A stretch of 64,000 nucleotides of DNA from Chryseomicrobium aureum. GTDB lineage: Bacteria > Bacillota > Bacilli > Bacillales_A > Planococcaceae. The first letter of the stretch is position 1; each line of letters begins with the position of its first letter. The translations under genes and the position numbers were made by a program. This document shows, in pieces, positions 62,275 through 64,000 of the stretch. The notes under the pieces were generated by a model. It searched no databases. It was not told the origin of the DNA and was given only the letters and a program-made list of their open reading frames with translations. The DNA lies in contig NZ_JAFBFG010000005.1 of the NCBI RefSeq assembly GCF_016909155.1, positions 51,093 to 115,092 of the forward strand, written 5' to 3'.

Positions 62275-62304
62275 GCCCTCTGGATTCATTCCAGGGGGCT
62301 TTTT
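62275..62304 (+). terminator. Terminator of the ribA-ribD-HAD unit
   Basis: GCCCTCTGG / CCAGGGGGC, 7-base loop, then TTTTT. Confidence 0.88.
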
Positions 62305-62854
62305 AAGTTACATGATGACTAGATATCTCTTCCCATTCTTCCCTCAACAGTCCCATTCGAATAGAGTCGTAGTATTCGCCATTATAGAAACGGCATTTTC
62401 TAAGTCTTGCTTCCATCTGCATGCCAAGTTTTTCTCCTACTTTGACCATCCTATGATTTCCCGACCAGGTGGTAAAACCTACTCTTACCAGTGGCAAGGT
62501 TGTAAAGAGATGATGGATCCATAAAGTAAGGGCCCTCGTTCCAAACCCGCCACTCCAATAATTCGGGTCGTAAATACCTATCCCCATTTCAAGCCAGTTG
62601 GAAGGTTTGTGCTCCCAGTAGTAACCCACTGTTCCGATAATGATGCCGTCGACTTCAATCAGCCAGAAATCATCTTGATTAACAATGGTTTCTTTGTTTA
62701 GTATGTAGTCCTTAAACGATTTCGCCTTATGTTCATAGTAAGGCGCATCCCACTTTTTCCATTCAGGCGATGCTTCTTTAAAAGTTAATTCCCACATTCG
62801 CTGTAAATCATCTTCTTTGATTTTTCTTAGTACTAGTTCATTATCTTTATACAT
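62303..62854 (-). CDS. RimJ/RimL-like GNAT acetyltransferase
   Basis: A 183-residue GNAT: MYKDNELVLRKIKEDDLQRM at the start, YDPNYWSGGFGTRALTLWIHH as acetyl-CoA loop, and GNHRMVKVGEKLGMQMEARLRK near the end, typical of RimJ/RimL-type enzymes that acetylate protein N termini or small amines. Substrate unknown. Start 62854 follows AAGGAAAAGAGGAATTAA. Confidence 0.88.
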   Translation of the reverse strand: MYKDNELVLRKIKEDDLQRMWELTFKEASPEWKKWDAPYYEHKAKSFKDYILNKETIVNQDDFWLIEVDGIIIGTVGYYWEHKPSNWLEMGIGIYDPNYWSGGFGTRALTLWIHHLFTTLPLVRVGFTTWSGNHRMVKVGEKLGMQMEARLRKCRFYNGEYYDSIRMGLLREEWEEISSHHVT

Positions 62855-62935
62855 TTAATTCCTCTTTTCCTTTATTCAAACAGAACGCTAGTAGTACTAT
62901 TCGCCAGTAACTGTAAAAGTCCTTTAATTTAACAT

Positions 62936-62995
62936 GTAAACATATCTTTACTTTTAATGGGGAGTGTATTACACTTTACGTAAAGATATCTTTAC
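62936..62995 (+). promoter_or_regulatory. Two 16-bp palindromic operators upstream of the XRE gene
   Basis: GTAAAcATATCTTTAC (62936-62951) and GTAAAGATATCTTTAC (62980-62995, perfect palindrome), start-to-start 44 bp, about four helical turns. Likely sites of the regulator at 63024, with a promoter between or across them. Confidence 0.75.
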
Positions 62996-63023
62996 ATTTC
63001 TGTTCGGAAGGTAGGGAAGAGAC

Positions 63024-63233
63024 ATGCCGGTTCGAAACAATATCCAGCAGATTCGCAAAGAAAGAGGCATTAAGCAAATCACGATGGCCGAGGATCTGCA
63101 GGTGACGCGGCAGACATTCACAGCCATTGAAAAAAACAAATACAATCCGAGTCTTGAGCTCGCACTCAAAATCTTGAAGTATTTTGATTTGCCGATGGAA
63201 GACGTGTTCATTTTAGAAGAGGAACGAAAATGA
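63024..63233 (+). CDS. Small XRE-family regulator
   Basis: A 69-residue helix-turn-helix: NNIQQIRKERGIKQITMAED then LQVTRQTFTAIEKNKYNPSLELALKILKYF and ILEEERK, the common YgzD/YozG-type. Start ATG 63024 follows GGAAGGTAGGGAAGAG. It overlaps the membrane protein gene by four bases. The twin palindromes upstream suggest self-repression. Confidence 0.92.
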   Translation: MPVRNNIQQIRKERGIKQITMAEDLQVTRQTFTAIEKNKYNPSLELALKILKYFDLPMEDVFILEEERK

Positions 63234-63613
63234 AAAAATTTAAGAAGTGGTATCTAACACTCGCAACATTTGGTGGGTTCATTGGAGTGGTGATTGGAAC
63301 ATTTATCTTCAATGATGGGGACATCTCCTCAATTCTAGGGGCAGCAACAGGCTTGCTCATTATCTTCTTGATCAACCTTATTTATGTGAAATCAAAAAAA
63401 GGCAATACGCCAGAGATAGATGAACGTACGCGCAACAATACGCGGACATATTATGCGGTCGTCGGTAACATCTTTATGGGTGTTCTATTTTTAGCGCTGA
63501 CAGCTCTTAGTTACGCAGGAGAGTCAGCTGTATCCCTTAGTTATCTCTGGATGTTTGTAATTGCCTATATGCTCATCAGTGGCATTGGAGCACTGGTTGT
63601 AAGCAAACGTTAA
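63230..63613 (+). CDS. DUF2178-like membrane protein
   Basis: A 127-residue protein with four membrane segments (about 8-24, 32-50, 73-92, 100-120) and the cytosolic loop TPEIDERTRNNTRTYYAVVG that recalls DUF2178/DUF3796 proteins beside small XRE regulators. ATG 63230 overlaps the regulator stop (ATGA). Function unknown. Confidence 0.8.
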   Translation: MKKFKKWYLTLATFGGFIGVVIGTFIFNDGDISSILGAATGLLIIFLINLIYVKSKKGNTPEIDERTRNNTRTYYAVVGNIFMGVLFLALTALSYAGESAVSLSYLWMFVIAYMLISGIGALVVSKR

Positions 63614-63619
63614 TAGTAC

Positions 63620-63813
63620 GCCTCTATAGCTCTAGAAGGGAAGAGCGCCGGAAAACAATGTAGAACCGGGTCGCAAGGTAAGGGTTTCAGAAGCACCGAA
63701 AAGCAAATTAGCTGAGATGGGTGAAAGTCCTGTCGGTGAAAGTCCGTAGGGAAGCGTGTTCCCCCTAGCCTATGCTTACGAAAGGAGTGCGGGTTCGAAT
63801 CCCGCTGGAGGCA
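63620..63813 (+). ncRNA. tRNA-shaped RNA interrupted by a ~120-nt structured insert
   Basis: The ends form a tRNA frame: acceptor GCCTCTA (63620-63626) pairs with TGGAGGC (63806-63812); D arm GCTC-TAGAAGGGAA-GAGC; T arm GCGGG-TTCGAAT-CCCGC with the invariant TTCGA; discriminator A; no encoded CCA. Between D arm and T arm lie 142 bases instead of about 22. Pairings there include CCGG/CCGG, GTAAG/CTTAC, CACCG/CGGTG enclosing two GTGAAAG-type hairpins, and TAGGGAA/TTCCCCCTA. I cannot name an anticodon. I know no family that matches; a tRNA with an intron or a tRNA-like regulatory RNA are both possible. Confidence 0.6.
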
Positions 63814-63874
63814 TCTTTATTATTTTCCAAAAATATGCTATTCTAGATGAAATTAAGTTTAGGAGTGAACATGA

Positions 63875-64000
63875 CTGAAACGTTTTAATTGCTACAATGG
63901 TTGGTTGTTAATGACGCCAAATAATGACCGTAAGTTGATGGATGATTTTGTCCAAGTCCTGACGGATTTTTTGTCATTAGACAAATGGGAGGCTGCCAGT
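63875..64000 (+). CDS. Start of an unidentified protein, cut by the window edge
   Basis: The frame open from 63875 to the edge reads LKRFNCYNGWLLMTPNNDRK, then LMDDFVQVLTDFLSLDKWEA. AGGAG (63861-63865) could serve a CTG at 63875; an ATG at 63871 in another frame stops after six codons, and ATG 63911 lacks a site. A one-base frameshift joining ATG 63871 to this frame is possible. No family recognised. Confidence 0.4.
   Translation, partial: MKRFNCYNGWLLMTPNNDRKLMDDFVQVLTDFLSLDKWEAAS

Noticed and set aside
63620..63813. Complete group I or group II intron within a tRNA
   Set aside because: I cannot find the conserved catalytic core sequences, and the insert is shorter than known self-splicing group I introns; left as an open question.

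Overview
The window is chromosomal DNA of a low-to-mid GC Gram-positive bacterium of the order Bacillales. The evidence is strong AGGAGG ribosome binding sites, GTG/TTG starts, U-rich intrinsic terminators, and gene sets known from Bacillus and relatives: paiAB, a lia-type envelope-stress operon, TPP-riboswitch ykoFEDC, yrrT-mccAB, and Zur-controlled rpsN2/zagA. A Planococcaceae-like host is my inference from overall gene content; no rRNA or marker gene is present to prove it. I see no prophage, CRISPR array or insertion sequence.

Layout. 1-4.7 kb: EamA exporter, a LytTR regulator, and the glyoxylate-shunt operon aceA-aceB with a tiny zinc-ribbon gene. 5-10 kb: DUF421 protein, then an OmpR-type regulator, a small membrane protein, a large sensor kinase and a DUF4825 lipoprotein, followed by DUF2750 and YjbR proteins. 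10-15 kb: MarR-paiA-paiB, aldo/keto reductase, ABC-2 exporter. 15-21.5 kb: CorA-like transporter, liaIH-FSR-like operon, UptA/DedA plus UppP (lipid carrier recycling). 21.8-25.4 kb: cobalamin riboswitch controlling class I ribonucleotide reductase. 25.4-28.5 kb: ECF sigma factor, membrane anti-sigma-like protein and a paralogue, EamA exporter. 28.5-32 kb: ykoFEDC with TPP riboswitch. 32-37 kb: GT2-GtrA fusion, Zur-controlled divergent rpsN2/zagA, MacB-type ABC operon. 37-42 kb: decayed photolyase next to a DASH cryptochrome, yrrT-luxS-mccA-mccB (homocysteine to cysteine). 42-50 kb: arsRBC, Na/Pi transporter, catalytically dead resolvase-like protein, SulP-UspA. 50-55 kb: PadR-small membrane protein-S66 peptidase, then a regulator-MFS-GNAT cassette lying between two identical terminators. 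55-64 kb: DUF2975-HTH-DinB, two diguanylate cyclases, a ribA-ribD-HAD mini-operon, an XRE regulator with twin palindromic operators, and an unusual tRNA-shaped RNA with a ~120-nt insert.

Three things stand out. (1) A family of intergenic arrays, each with its own unit sequence but all with a 21-bp period (two DNA turns), in at least seven gaps of this one window. (2) Two promoters 31 kb apart, of the OmpR-type regulator and of the MacB-type ABC operon, with identical operators and identical spacing, which predicts a regulon directly from sequence. (3) The interrupted tRNA-like RNA near the right edge.
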